DNA from: Verrucomicrobia bacterium S94
GTDB lineage: Bacteria; Verrucomicrobiota; Kiritimatiellia; Kiritimatiellales; Pontiellaceae
Direction of reading: 5' to 3'
DNA: 64,000 bases
Assembly: GCA_004299845.1 (NCBI GenBank)
Contig: CP036201.1
Location: 2,852,001-2,916,000 of the forward strand
The translations under genes and the position numbers were made by a program. The notes under the pieces were generated by a model. That model was given only the letters and a program-made list of their open reading frames with translations, was not told where the DNA came from and did no database searches. This document shows, piece after piece, positions 18,776-28,943 of the stretch (positions are counted from its first letter, which is position 1; each line of letters opens with the position of its first letter).

Positions 18776-20732
18776 CAGAATCCCCACGCTCAATCACAAT
18801 CGATGCGCGTTTGGTTCCGGTCAGATCCACTTCCGCATCGCGTACATGCCCGTCGGCATATTCAACACTCACGTTATATGTTCCCGGCTGACGCACCGCA
18901 AAACAGACCGCATCCGGACTGCGGCATCCCGTGGCCGTATTACGACCCAGATCCTTCCGGGCAACAACCCTTCCGGCTTCATTCAGCAGCCGGACTTTCG
19001 CTCCGACCACCCCTTTCGGCCCGAGAACCCGGACCGAACAGAGCACTGTCTCCAACAGCCGTTTTTCATCTTTCGTCAACAGTTCATTTTCATCCCGCAT
19101 CGACAGCGTATCGTTCTCAATTAAAAACAGCTGCCCCTGTTCGTTGCCGATCAGCAGGTCCGGCGCGCCATCATCATTCACATCACCCACCGCAAGCGAC
19201 CGTCCGCCGGACCCATGGGCCGGTCCTTTGAAAAGCGGTTTTTCATCCACATGCACTTTCGCATGCATATAGGATCCGTATCCCCGGTTGATAATAAACC
19301 GGTTCTCTTTCTGCTGATCGCAAACGGTGTAGATATCCATGTAGCCATCCAAATTGAGGTCGGCATAGACCGTCGCCAGATGATAATCTGAACCTTCGCT
19401 GATCTCATTGCCGTACATAGTAATATCGGTCGGAACGCCGTCACGGTTTTCGATAATCAGCCAGTCCTTTTCAATCGGAACCACCAGATCCATCTGATCC
19501 TGCCGATAGGTCGGCATAAAAACACCGGCGCCGGTTTTACCGATTTCATCCATTCCGGTCCTGAAGGAAAAATCGATGTCGTGTTCCAGCGGAGCAAACC
19601 AGCCGTTTTCATCCTGCACCAGAAAATGACCGCGCCCTTCGGAATAGAAAAAATCCGTGCGGGCATCACCGTTCCAGTCGCCGGTTACGACATAGCCGTT
19701 TCCTGCATCCGGAAGTCCGGCGGAATATCCCTGGAAATCCGTTCCGGTTTCGGACGGATTCAGCAGGGTCTGCAGTCCCCCGCCCTTCAGACTGATGACC
19801 ACATCCGGAAAACCGTCTCCGTTCAGCTCAACAAATGATGCACTTTTCAGTGCCGCAGCGTTTTCCACGCTCAGCCAGTCTGTTTTCTCCAGTCCATAGG
19901 TTTTATTAAATGTACCCTTATAAATGGAGGCCCCCAGCATCAGATCCGCAAGTCCATCGCAATCCACATCGGCTGCAGAACAACTTTCAGAGGCGGAATT
20001 GATGCCCAGCGATTCGGTAACATCGGAAAACGTCATCGGTTCCACCTGCAGAAAGATACGGTCACCCTTTGGCGAACAGGCCACCAGATCCTCCATGCCG
20101 TCGCCGTTGAGATCGTACATCGCCACCCCCTCAACAGAGCCCTCCAGCTGACTGACCAGCATATCAGGTTTAAATCGGACATAGGCTTTGCGCGGATAAT
20201 ACTCCGTGTCTGCCGCCATGTCCTCCAGCATCTGAATCAACTGCCCGGTCATCCCGCAGTAAATACCGGCCAGCGTATTGACGGACCGGCCTTCCGGGTC
20301 CTTTTCGGAACCATCCGATGTACCGATATGCAGCAGCTGGGTTTCCTGGACTTCTCCGACAAAAAATTCATCGAAATACATCCGGACCTGACGCTTCGAC
20401 TTACGACGGCTCGGTTTACCCGCAAAAACCGGAAACGCTTTACCGACTTCAAAAACGCCGGCCGACACCCGCTCGGCCACCTGACTTTTCATTACACCGG
20501 TGAATACGATTTTAATGAACTGTTCCGGCAAATAGGTCCCTTTAAGGGATTTTACAACAGAACACGACAGAACCCCGGCTTCAACATCGACCGCATCAAG
20601 CCGCAGCACCATCACATGATCATATTTATCGTAATAGACATCGGGCTGCAGCGCCGGGTTGATGACCGCATGCGCCGAACCGATACCGAAAACCGCGGCC
20701 AGACCACACAGAAGTTTATTATAAAATTTCAT
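18759..20732 (-). CDS. Secreted FG-GAP/VCBS repeat protein
   Basis: 657 residues with a signal peptide ([22 protein letters not shown]). Residues about 25-165 form a beta-rich N-terminal domain of unknown type. From about 200 there are at least six FG-GAP/VCBS repeats with Dx(D/N)xDGxxD-like calcium loops ([69 protein letters not shown]), an integrin-alpha-like propeller. A C-terminal beta-sandwich domain ([20 protein letters not shown]) resembles the ASPIC/UnbV end domain of such proteins. It overlaps the PQQ propeller gene and follows the CHB_HEX_C gene by 11 bases. Likely extracellular or periplasmic partner of the operon; function unknown. Confidence 0.8.
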   Translation of the reverse strand: MKFYNKLLCGLAAVFGIGSAHAVINPALQPDVYYDKYDHVMVLRLDAVDVEAGVLSCSVVKSLKGTYLPEQFIKIVFTGVMKSQVAERVSAGVFEVGKAFPVFAGKPSRRKSKRQVRMYFDEFFVGEVQETQLLHIGTSDGSEKDPEGRSVNTLAGIYCGMTGQLIQMLEDMAADTEYYPRKAYVRFKPDMLVSQLEGSVEGVAMYDLNGDGMEDLVACSPKGDRIFLQVEPMTFSDVTESLGINSASESCSAADVDCDGLADLMLGASIYKGTFNKTYGLEKTDWLSVENAAALKSASFVELNGDGFPDVVISLKGGGLQTLLNPSETGTDFQGYSAGLPDAGNGYVVTGDWNGDARTDFFYSEGRGHFLVQDENGWFAPLEHDIDFSFRTGMDEIGKTGAGVFMPTYRQDQMDLVVPIEKDWLIIENRDGVPTDITMYGNEISEGSDYHLATVYADLNLDGYMDIYTVCDQQKENRFIINRGYGSYMHAKVHVDEKPLFKGPAHGSGGRSLAVGDVNDDGAPDLLIGNEQGQLFLIENDTLSMRDENELLTKDEKRLLETVLCSVRVLGPKGVVGAKVRLLNEAGRVVARKDLGRNTATGCRSPDAVCFAVRQPGTYNVSVEYADGHVRDAEVDLTGTKRASIVIERGDSDDAAW

Positions 20733-20743
20733 GCTGTATTTTC

Positions 20744-22324
20744 CTATCGGATGACATAGGTCGTAGTATAGGTCGGGCTGAAACCTACACCTTTTTTATA
20801 GGCCTTAACCGTCAGCTTCGTAGTTTTAGTCAGTTTAATCGGTTTGGTGTAGGCCGGAGACTGGGCGCCCGGTTCCGTACCGTCAGTTGTATAACGGATT
20901 TTCGCACCCGGCACGCGCGTCCGGACCTCGACCTCAACCGGCTCATCAAAAATAACAGCCACCGGCGTTTCAATCTGGTTGTTTCCCTTTCCTACTTTGC
21001 GAACCGTGGTGTTTTCCGGCAAAGTCCTCAGTTGAAAAGGTTCGTATACTCCAAGATGCTGATTCATGGACGCCATGGCTTTGAGTGTCAGACCGTATTC
21101 CGACCGCTGGTCCCCGCGGCCGTGGTAATAGGAATTAGGATCCGCTTTCATTTCAGCCACCAGCTTTTTCGGATTCGATGACGCACACTTTTTCCCGAAC
21201 GTCACATTTTTCCAGGTCTTCACCGCATCCTCATCAAACAGGCCGATACCGTCCTCCGCAATATAATCAAAATGCACCCCGTCAAGCTGCACGTCGCCGG
21301 CGAGCTGCAGCATCACACCCTTTTCATCATCGGCTTTTTCACCGGCCCGGCCCACTTCACGCCCCTGCCCGTCCGTAAAATCGTCTACAGATGTAATGGA
21401 AGTAACCACCAGCCGCGCTTTTTTCGGGTTTTCAGAATAGACACGGATCATTGAACCCAGCGCCGCATACAGCCCCGAACGCCCCGGCTTGTCATTCACG
21501 GCAAAACCAAGGCACAGATACGCATCCTCCGTCAGCGGCCGCTCCGGCGATCCCGCCTGCAGCACACCGTTACGGTAGATATTCACATTATAAACCGCCT
21601 TGCGGTTATCATTGATGAACGGAGCCAGACGGCCGCCGGACTGGATTTCAAGAATGCCGCCGTCATATACCTCAAACGCACCTTTATTGGTTGCCCCGCT
21701 GAATCGGAAGTCGCCGCTGATAATACACTTTCCATGCTGCAGCATCACTTCATCGCTCACACCGACGTTACTCAGAAACTCCACCGATTTTGTGCCGATC
21801 TTGCCAATCTGAAACTTATGGGAAATCTGCGAATTACAGCATTTTTCCTTCGGTGGATTTTTTGAACAGTGCCGATACACCCGACCGTCTCCCGGGAAAA
21901 CCGACTCCTCGATATTAAAATAGGTGTCTTTATCGCCGCGGATCGAAATGAAATGAATCCAGCCGCCCTCCTTCACATCTACGTTTCCCCAGATTTCCAA
22001 CTCATTCCGGTGCCGGCCTTTCAGTTCGGCATTCTCCTCTATCACCACGTGGCGGACCTGATGCTTACGCGAACCGGTTACGACATAATATTTTTCTGAT
22101 GCCGGAAGCAGAATATCAGTATTCCGATCGGGCGGCGCAGACGCGGTTTTTCCGTTTTCCGTCCAGTTGGAGGTATCACCGACCTCACCGCTCGTCCCCG
22201 GATTCGCCCAGACCAGCTGCCGCCCTTCGTCCCACGTTTCCTGCTTCCACAGCGGTTCCACCGCCTTCACTCCGGAAATGCCGCCCAGACCAACCAATAT
22301 CCCCAATAAAAAACGTAACTTCAT
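20744..22324 (-). CDS. Secreted protein with C-terminal chitobiase/beta-hexosaminidase-type (CHB_HEX_C) domain
   Basis: About 526 residues with a signal peptide ([21 protein letters not shown]). The main body is beta-rich, with a right-handed-helix or G8-like feel ([52 protein letters not shown]). It contains a double cysteine segment KEKCCNSQ. The last 75 residues are a CHB_HEX_C_1 module ([20 protein letters not shown] ... [20 protein letters not shown]), found at the ends of many surface enzymes. No catalytic domain was recognised. First gene of the operon that continues into the FG-GAP, PQQ and dikinase genes. Confidence 0.72.
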   Translation of the reverse strand: MKLRFLLGILVGLGGISGVKAVEPLWKQETWDEGRQLVWANPGTSGEVGDTSNWTENGKTASAPPDRNTDILLPASEKYYVVTGSRKHQVRHVVIEENAELKGRHRNELEIWGNVDVKEGGWIHFISIRGDKDTYFNIEESVFPGDGRVYRHCSKNPPKEKCCNSQISHKFQIGKIGTKSVEFLSNVGVSDEVMLQHGKCIISGDFRFSGATNKGAFEVYDGGILEIQSGGRLAPFINDNRKAVYNVNIYRNGVLQAGSPERPLTEDAYLCLGFAVNDKPGRSGLYAALGSMIRVYSENPKKARLVVTSITSVDDFTDGQGREVGRAGEKADDEKGVMLQLAGDVQLDGVHFDYIAEDGIGLFDEDAVKTWKNVTFGKKCASSNPKKLVAEMKADPNSYYHGRGDQRSEYGLTLKAMASMNQHLGVYEPFQLRTLPENTTVRKVGKGNNQIETPVAVIFDEPVEVEVRTRVPGAKIRYTTDGTEPGAQSPAYTKPIKLTKTTKLTVKAYKKGVGFSPTYTTTYVIR

Positions 22325-22487
22325 TATGATCAAATCCCCGTCGGTTATATGTTCTCATACTTCACAGAAAATCCCCCTGTTTAGGCACTATACATTGAAT
22401 ATTTTACAAGACAGCCCGATCCCGGAGAGCGCTCCCATCTCTATCTGATTCCCGAACAAGAGGATAGCGAACGGCGGCGCAGAAAAG

Positions 22488-22512
22488 AAAAAGGCCAGCC
22501 TTTCAGCTGGCC
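22488..22512 (-). terminator. Rho-independent terminator after the beta-CASP RNase gene
   Basis: On the minus strand GGCCAGC / GCTGGCC form a seven-base stem with a six-base loop, followed by a T-rich run. It sits about 90 bases after the stop codon at 22599. Confidence 0.7.
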
Positions 22513-22598
22513 CGAATGTTGATTTATCCGTCTTGCCGGCGGGGAAAATCGACAATCTGAGCGATTCAGAGAGCCGCCTCCCCACATCCATGTACCAA

Positions 22599-24005
22599 CT
22601 AATCCAGCACCACTTCCTGTTCATATTCCGGAACGATGCAGTTCCAACCGGTCTTTTCAGTCAGAAATCTTCCGAAAGCCTCGGCCTGCTCTTCCTCCCC
22701 GTGGGTAATGAACACTTTTTTCGGCGGCTGCTTAATGGATGAAATCCATTGGTACAGTTCGTTCTGATCAGCATGTGCAGAGAATCCTGAAATTTTAGCC
22801 ACACGGGCTTTTACCGGCATTGTTTCACCAAACAGCCGAACCTCTTCCGCTCCATCCAGAATAATGCGGCCGAGCGTCCCGCGCGACTGATACCCGACAA
22901 AAAGAATGGTGCTTTCCGGACGTTCCAGATTGCTCTTCAAATGATGCTTCACCCGCCCGCCGGTACACATCCCGGAACCGGCAATGATGATGGCCGATTC
23001 TTTTACATGGGCAATGGCCTTGGACTGATCCACCGTTCTCGACATTTCCAGACGCGGGAAATCGCAGGGTTTATCCCCCGCCCGCAGCTGCTCCAGGGTT
23101 TCATCGTCGAACAGGTCCGGATGCTTTTTGAATACATCCGTTATTTTGATCGCCATCGGGCTGTCGACAAAAACGGGCAGCAGCGGAATACGCTCTTCAT
23201 TCACCAGCCCGTTGAGGTGATAGAGCAGTTCCTGCGTACGCTCGAGCGCAAAGCTCGGGATAATGATATTCCCGCCGGCTTCAACCGTTTCATTAATAAT
23301 GCGTGCGAGTTCACCCGGAATGTCTTTTACCTCGCCGTGCACCCGATCTCCGTAGGTCGATTCAATCAGCACATAATCCGCAGTCTCATACTGATGCGGA
23401 TCGCGCATAATCGGCAGATCCCAGCGACCGACATCGCCGGAGAACAGAATGGTCCGGGTTTCACCGCCCTGCGTAATTGAAATACGGATGGAAGAAGAGC
23501 CGAAGACATGCCCCGCCTCGCGGAATTCGGCGGTTATTCCTTCGCCAATCGTCAGGGGCCGGGCATATTTCACCTTCTGAAACATGGAACTCACCTTCTG
23601 CGCATCCTCCATCGTGTAGAGCGGCTCATAAGGAAACGGACTTTTTTTACCCTGTTTTTCATGCCGACGCTTCTTGTGTTTGATGTCCTCTTCCTGAATA
23701 TGCGCCGAATCCTGCATAATGATATTGGCAATTTCGGCCGTCGCCGACGTCGCATAAACCGTCCCCTCAAACCCCTCTTTCACCAGTTTCGGAATGCGCC
23801 CGCAATGATCCAGATGAGCATGGGTCAGCAGAACCCCGTCAATCGTATTGGCCGGCACCGGAAATTCAGCCCAGTTGCGTGGCTTCAGATCGCGTTCCTG
23901 ATACAGGCCGCAGTCAATCAGAAACCGCTTCCCGTTGGCTTCGAGATAATAGCAGGATCCCGTTACATTTTTTGCCGCGCCGAAAAAGTTGAGTTTAATC
24001 TGCAT
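22599..24005 (-). CDS. Metallo-beta-lactamase fold, beta-CASP RNA-processing exonuclease
   Basis: 468 residues. The zinc site is visible as THAHLDHCGRIPKL, with an upstream Asp in RFLIDCGLYQE and a later FSGDVGRWDLPIM. The beta-CASP insert includes the KSNLERPESTILFVGYQSRG region and a C-terminal GFSAHADQNELYQWI histidine motif. This is the YSH1/CPSF73-like bacterial type rather than RNase J (no long C-terminal domain). AGGAG lies six bases before the ATG. Likely an RNA endo- or exonuclease in the cytosol. Confidence 0.9.
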   Translation of the reverse strand: MQIKLNFFGAAKNVTGSCYYLEANGKRFLIDCGLYQERDLKPRNWAEFPVPANTIDGVLLTHAHLDHCGRIPKLVKEGFEGTVYATSATAEIANIIMQDSAHIQEEDIKHKKRRHEKQGKKSPFPYEPLYTMEDAQKVSSMFQKVKYARPLTIGEGITAEFREAGHVFGSSSIRISITQGGETRTILFSGDVGRWDLPIMRDPHQYETADYVLIESTYGDRVHGEVKDIPGELARIINETVEAGGNIIIPSFALERTQELLYHLNGLVNEERIPLLPVFVDSPMAIKITDVFKKHPDLFDDETLEQLRAGDKPCDFPRLEMSRTVDQSKAIAHVKESAIIIAGSGMCTGGRVKHHLKSNLERPESTILFVGYQSRGTLGRIILDGAEEVRLFGETMPVKARVAKISGFSAHADQNELYQWISSIKQPPKKVFITHGEEEQAEAFGRFLTEKTGWNCIVPEYEQEVVLD

Positions 24006-24101
24006 CTCCTGCTCCTATGTTATTTTTGATTTCCGATTGCTGATTTTTGATTCCCGGTTCTGCACCTGAATTCCACAATCTGAAGATCCGCAGGCTGAAA
24101 A

Positions 24102-27100
24102 TCAAAAATACGCTATATCTTCCCAGTCAACCGCCTCGGTGCGGCAAATGGACGTATAGTCATTATACGCGGCAATCAAAGGATCAACAGCGAAATCGCC
24201 CGCTTTCAATTTTCCGATATTGCGTTCCAGCGTCCGGAAAAACCCGGGCAGCATGCCCTCTTCATCCATTGGGATCAGGCTTTTCTGAAACTGCTTTCCA
24301 AGCCTTGAAAAATCGCGTTCGCAGATCAGATAGCCGGCTTCCGTCCGGGCATTGGCATCCGCCGTATTGACTTCCCCGAAAAACTGCTGCTGCGCCGCAA
24401 GCGCATACACCGGAAGCTGACAATCGAGATTCCGAATAATCTCTGCGATATATTCATCCCGCTTCGTGCGGGCCTTTGACGACCCTTTATAATCCAGTAC
24501 CCGCACTTTCTGCAGTTCCCCCGTCTCCTCAAAAATAAGATCAATGCGATCGATAGCCCCATGCACTTTCGTGCAGCTCAGGTCAACCGCAGTCTCGCCC
24601 CCGAATTTCAGTTCAAACAGTGCCGGATAGCGGTTTTCAGCGGCGCAGGTTTCCACATCATAACGCACAAAATTCAACACCATCTCAAGAATCTTCCGCC
24701 GCTCCGCCGCCCAGATACCGGGATGTCCCAGTTGTTCCTCATCCATCATCCGGTTCGCCACATCAAGGGCAAAGGCTTCGTAGTCCGCACAACGCTCCGG
24801 ATCAAACGCCGCCAGCGGAACGGCATCCACACCGCCTTCGCTCCGGCGGCTCCATCCTCTGGAAGTTTTAACAGCAAAAAGGCGCGGCGCATCGATCCCG
24901 GATGTTCCGTTGGCAACGGCCGAATAAATTTCGTAGAGAATGGAGTGAATCAGTCCTCCGCGCTCCATCGGATCGGGCGTATCGTCCGCCACGCGCGGAT
25001 CATAAATCCCGAATACACGTTCGAGCAGAAAAATATAGCGGTTCTGCGCCAGCGCTTCCAATGCCGTCGCACTGAGCTCCTGTTTCTTTTCCAACCACCG
25101 GTTCACCTGATCCTTCAACGCCTCAATATGCCCGCAGTAGACCGACGGTTTACGGTCTTCAATGGCGGTTTCCAGATACTCCTCACGTTCCGCTTCCATC
25201 TGCAGCATTTGCACCAGATGCTCAAGCCGGCCGCTAACAGGCGTTGCACGTTCAATACCGTCGGCAGACCGCCCGCCTTGAACCGCCGACTGCAAGGCCT
25301 CATCTTCCGCCCTGCACAACGGAAGCGGGATAATCGGCAGGAACGACTCTCCAGGCATCGGCAGGCGATCTTCGGGAGTCGTTAACTGCTGCGATTGCCA
25401 ATGATCTGAAATAAAATTATCTTCGGCCAGAACGATAAGCCGACACTGATCGTACGGACTGAGCCGCATTTCTTCCTGCGCCGGCCAGCCCGCCAGATTC
25501 CACAGTTTGCGGAAATATTCGCCTTCGCCTTTTTCATTCCCCTCCTGGTCAACGGCCTGATAGGAAAATACCAATTGTTCGCGCGCCATCCCCAGTGCCG
25601 TTAAAAAGAGTACTGACTGCTGTTCAAATAAAACATCGGCCTTTGGCAATGCCATTTTGGGCAGGTGGCGCCCCTGCTGCTCCAAATGAGTCCGCAACAT
25701 AAAACGCTCCCGGTCATTCAGCAGTGCATCCTGTTGCGGAACCGCCGGAAATTCCCCTTCATTCAGTCCGGCGAAAAGCACCACATCGAAATCGAGCCCG
25801 ACCGCATCATGAGGATTGATAATCCAGACCCCCTGCTCATGCGAATCGCGCGGCTTTACGGTTTCATTTTCCAGCAGTTTCTCGACCAGGTCCACCAGCT
25901 CGTCAAGCGGAAGTGCCTGACTGCCGATACACTCAAGTACGTCCTTCAGCCGCTGCAAGGCCTCCCGGTTAAAATGATCCTCCGGCTCAATCACTTTCGC
26001 ATTCAGCTGCTGCAGAGCCTGCAGTCCGGACATGTCTTTAACCGGCATGCGTAAACGCGGCGGTTCCCGCAGGAGCCGTTCTGTTTCCGCCTCGCGGTCA
26101 TCGAATGCAAGCACCGGGTTCCGCACCAGATCCAGCATGATGTTGCGCTCCGGCCGCAGTGGAAAAGCAAGCCATGCCATAAAGGATTTCACCACCGCCG
26201 ATGAAAGTACCGGCCGACCGCGCCGGAAAAAATAAGGAATCTGAAAACGGCTGAAAACATTCGGAACAACATCCTGCACCTGTCCGATATTGGGAACGAC
26301 CAGCGCAATTCGGTTTGCCGGAATGTGCAGCGTCTGGAGATTCCAGCAGATTCGCCGCGCAAGATCCTCTATTTCGCCATAAGTCCCGGCCGACCGCGAA
26401 AAACTGATGCGCGAGACATCCGACAAACTCAGGATTTCCGGACTGTTGACCGCCAGTGCGTCTCCAAGATCCTCCGTCCACATCGCCCAGGGTTCGGCCA
26501 TAATCTCAGCCTGAATTTTCTGTCCAAGCCGATCCGCCGCCGCTTCCGCATGCGCATGCGGCAATGCCGATTCCACCGAAATTTTCAATTTCTGATTCAG
26601 CGCCGAAACACACTGTTCCTCAAACGGATTGAACCAGCGCACCGACCGGAACGTCAGACGGCTGCAGTCCCGCAGAATCGGCGGCCATTTATTCCGGTTT
26701 CCCCGCAGCAGTTTCAGAATCGCCCCATTCACGCCGATGGCATCGACAACCCCCTCCTGCTGCAACGTCGCACGCCAGATGCTCGCAAGCGTTCCCAGCT
26801 GATAAAGTCGGGACCCTTTGCGCTGCCCCAGCAGCCAGTTAATGATTTCCTGCGCATCGGCCGGAAGCGAAGCCAGTTCGGTGATCAGCTTTTCCAGCAC
26901 CTCGGCCAATGCATTGGCCGAGAGTTTTCCCAGCGCCCCCTGCCCGGTGAAATGCCCGAAAGCCACTTCAACCACCTGCCGCTGTAGAAGCAGTTGCTGC
27001 ACGGCCTCCATCGGCGTTCCTTTTATGGATGCGTAGGGCAGACAGATTTTCCGAAGCCTGGAAAATGTCGTATGGCCGGACGCGTCTACAAAGCCGCTTT

Positions 27101-27179
27101 TCAACGCTTCCTGCTGTTGAAAACGCCGCAACGCCAGCTCCGTCGGAAAAACAATCAGCTCATGAACGCGTTGCGGCAT
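24102..27179 (-). CDS. AddB-like PD-(D/E)XK nuclease/inactivated helicase protein
   Basis: 1025 residues. The middle has UvrD/AddB-like helicase remnants (NRIALVVPNIGQVQDVVPNV, VLFAGLNEGEFPAVPQQDAL, REQLVFSYQAVDQEGNEKGE). The C-terminal 270 residues are a RecB/AddB-type nuclease (ERGGLIHSILYEIYSAVANG, VHGAIDRIDLIF, VRVLDYKGSSKA, LDCQLPVYALAAQQ), giving the D and DxK metal-binding pattern. The N-terminus (ELIVFPTELALRRFQ) fits AddB/RexB rather than RecB. No AddA-type helicase lies in the window; downstream on this strand is the beta-CASP RNase. Presumed role is double-strand-break end processing. Confidence 0.82.
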   Translation of the reverse strand: MPQRVHELIVFPTELALRRFQQQEALKSGFVDASGHTTFSRLRKICLPYASIKGTPMEAVQQLLLQRQVVEVAFGHFTGQGALGKLSANALAEVLEKLITELASLPADAQEIINWLLGQRKGSRLYQLGTLASIWRATLQQEGVVDAIGVNGAILKLLRGNRNKWPPILRDCSRLTFRSVRWFNPFEEQCVSALNQKLKISVESALPHAHAEAAADRLGQKIQAEIMAEPWAMWTEDLGDALAVNSPEILSLSDVSRISFSRSAGTYGEIEDLARRICWNLQTLHIPANRIALVVPNIGQVQDVVPNVFSRFQIPYFFRRGRPVLSSAVVKSFMAWLAFPLRPERNIMLDLVRNPVLAFDDREAETERLLREPPRLRMPVKDMSGLQALQQLNAKVIEPEDHFNREALQRLKDVLECIGSQALPLDELVDLVEKLLENETVKPRDSHEQGVWIINPHDAVGLDFDVVLFAGLNEGEFPAVPQQDALLNDRERFMLRTHLEQQGRHLPKMALPKADVLFEQQSVLFLTALGMAREQLVFSYQAVDQEGNEKGEGEYFRKLWNLAGWPAQEEMRLSPYDQCRLIVLAEDNFISDHWQSQQLTTPEDRLPMPGESFLPIIPLPLCRAEDEALQSAVQGGRSADGIERATPVSGRLEHLVQMLQMEAEREEYLETAIEDRKPSVYCGHIEALKDQVNRWLEKKQELSATALEALAQNRYIFLLERVFGIYDPRVADDTPDPMERGGLIHSILYEIYSAVANGTSGIDAPRLFAVKTSRGWSRRSEGGVDAVPLAAFDPERCADYEAFALDVANRMMDEEQLGHPGIWAAERRKILEMVLNFVRYDVETCAAENRYPALFELKFGGETAVDLSCTKVHGAIDRIDLIFEETGELQKVRVLDYKGSSKARTKRDEYIAEIIRNLDCQLPVYALAAQQQFFGEVNTADANARTEAGYLICERDFSRLGKQFQKSLIPMDEEGMLPGFFRTLERNIGKLKAGDFAVDPLIAAYNDYTSICRTEAVDWEDIAYF

Positions 27180-27194
27180 AATCCAAAGGGTGAC

Positions 27195-28370
27195 TTAGAG
27201 TTTTTCGATGAAACGGGCGATGCGCACCATGGCTTCTTTGATCTCTTCGAGTGACGTCGCGTAGGAACAGCGGATGAAACCTTCGCCGCACTTGCCGAAA
27301 GCCGTTCCGGGAACACAGGCTACGTTCTGTTCATCAAGAAGCTTGAGGGCAAATTCCTTCGAAGTCATACCGAATTTTGAAATATCGGCAAAGGCATAGA
27401 ATGCGCCGTCAGGATAGACACATGGAATTCCCATCTCTTCAAATGAGGAGTGGATGTAGTTCCGGCGCTTTTTATACTCGGCCTTCATGTACACAATATC
27501 GGCATCCGCACTTCTGAGAGCTTCCACTGCGGCCTCCTGACTCAGAATCGGCGCGCAGAGCATGGTGTACTGATGAATCTTCATCATCGCCTCGGTCAGT
27601 TCCGGCGGTGCACAGGTGAAGCCCATGCGGAAACCGGTCATGGCCCAGGCCTTGGAAAATCCGTGCAGATAAATCGTGCGTTCGCGCATGCCCGGAACCG
27701 AAATGATGCTGTAATGCTCTTTGTCGTAGGTAAGCTCGTCATAGATCTCATCGGTCAGCACAATCAGATCGTGTTCGATAGCAAAGGCCGCGATATCTTC
27801 AACATCGGCTTTTGAAAGCGCCACTCCCGTCGGATTGTTCGGATAATTGAGCAGCAGCACCTTGGTTTTTTCGGAAACATTTTTCTCCAGATCCTGACGG
27901 GTCAGACGAAAGCCGTTTTCTTTTCTGGTCTGTATGGCTACCGGCTTGCCGTGAGCAAACTGAATCAGCGGATTATAGGAAACATAGCTCGGCTCATGAT
28001 AGAGCACTTCATCACCCGGCTCAACCAGTGCCCGGACCGCCAGATCGAGCCCTTCCGATACTCCGACGGTAACCAGCACTTCGGTTTCCGGGCGATAACG
28101 GACCCCGGTCTTCTTTTCCACATATTGTGAAATGCCGCGGCGCAGCGACAGCAGCCCCATATTCGAGGTATAACTGGTCTGCCCGCGCTCAAGCGCCAGC
28201 GTGGCGGCTTCGCGGATATGCCAGGGAGTGACGAAGTCGGGCTCCCCGATCCCCAGCGAAATTACATCTTCGCGGGAACTGACAATATCGAAAAAATCGC
28301 GGATTCCGGATCGTGGAATTTCATGAACGACTTTTGAAATACGGCTATGGAGAGACTTTGAGTCGTTCAT
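27195..28370 (-). CDS. Class I/II pyridoxal-phosphate aminotransferase
   Basis: 391 residues of the aspartate aminotransferase I-gamma type. Motifs: ISLGIGEPDFVTPWHIREAA, the substrate and PLP-binding NYPNNPTGVALSK, LTDEIYDELTY, the Schiff-base lysine in LHGFSKAWAMTGFRMGF, and the Arg in GFIRCSYATS. AGGAG is six bases upstream of the second of two adjacent ATGs (28370). The gene overlaps the Lrp/AsnC regulator gene upstream by about 26 bases, so the two are co-translated; the regulator probably senses the amino acid this enzyme handles (inference). Substrate cannot be set from sequence. Confidence 0.92.
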   Translation of the reverse strand: MNDSKSLHSRISKVVHEIPRSGIRDFFDIVSSREDVISLGIGEPDFVTPWHIREAATLALERGQTSYTSNMGLLSLRRGISQYVEKKTGVRYRPETEVLVTVGVSEGLDLAVRALVEPGDEVLYHEPSYVSYNPLIQFAHGKPVAIQTRKENGFRLTRQDLEKNVSEKTKVLLLNYPNNPTGVALSKADVEDIAAFAIEHDLIVLTDEIYDELTYDKEHYSIISVPGMRERTIYLHGFSKAWAMTGFRMGFTCAPPELTEAMMKIHQYTMLCAPILSQEAAVEALRSADADIVYMKAEYKKRRNYIHSSFEEMGIPCVYPDGAFYAFADISKFGMTSKEFALKLLDEQNVACVPGTAFGKCGEGFIRCSYATSLEEIKEAMVRIARFIEKL

Positions 28371-28824
28371 CATCGTCTCCTGTATTCATCACGATACCGT
28401 TCTGTTTATAAGCTTTCATCATAAAATGGGTTGCGGTTGAGGTCACGCCGGGCATGGTGGAAAGTTTGTCGCTGACAAACCGGAAGGAATCCTGCATGGA
28501 ACGGCCTTTAATAAAGAGCAGCAGATCAAAGCCGCCGGACATCAGAAAACAGGAATCCACTTCCGGAAATTTACTGATCCGGTCGGCAATTCGGTTAAAC
28601 CCGCCCTCGCTTTCGGGCGTTACTTTGACCTCAATCACGGTCGTAACCAGCGAGGCATCCAGCTTTTCTTCGTTCACCACCGCCTGATAGGCGCGGATGA
28701 TTCCTTCTTTTTCAAAATCGGCAATCTGCTTCCTTACGTCATCCGCCGATGTTCCCAGCATTTTGGCCAGATTTTCAGGCGATTCGAGCGCATTCTGTTT
28801 CAGCAGGTTCAGCAGTTCATTCAT
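28345..28824 (-). CDS. Lrp/AsnC-family transcriptional regulator
   Basis: 159 residues: an N-terminal winged HTH (MNELLNLLKQNALESPENLAKMLGTSADDVRKQIADFEKEGIIRAY) and a C-terminal RAM/ACT-like ligand domain (TTVIEVKVTPESEGGFNRIA, VDSCFLMSGGFDLLLFIKG). The ATG at 28824 is chosen because AGAGG lies eight bases upstream; a GTG three codons earlier is the alternative. It leads the aminotransferase gene in an overlapping pair. A role in controlling that enzyme in response to an amino acid is inferred from context. Confidence 0.9.
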   Translation of the reverse strand: MNELLNLLKQNALESPENLAKMLGTSADDVRKQIADFEKEGIIRAYQAVVNEEKLDASLVTTVIEVKVTPESEGGFNRIADRISKFPEVDSCFLMSGGFDLLLFIKGRSMQDSFRFVSDKLSTMPGVTSTATHFMMKAYKQNGIVMNTGDDDERLKVSP

Positions 28825-28893
28825 GGCTTGCACCTCTTGGTTATAGTTGAAAGTCCTGTGGATGGTATCGCTTTACATTAAAACGACCAAACC

Positions 28894-28920
28894 AAAAAAA
28901 ACGCCCCGGCTACGGGGCGT
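28894..28920 (-). terminator. Rho-independent terminator after the putative porin gene
   Basis: An eight-base perfect GC stem (ACGCCCCG / CGGGGCGT) with a four-base loop, followed on the minus strand by seven or eight T residues, starts 24 bases after the stop codon at 28944. Confidence 0.92.
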
Positions 28921-28943
28921 TTGCAACGGGCTTACCGAATCGA

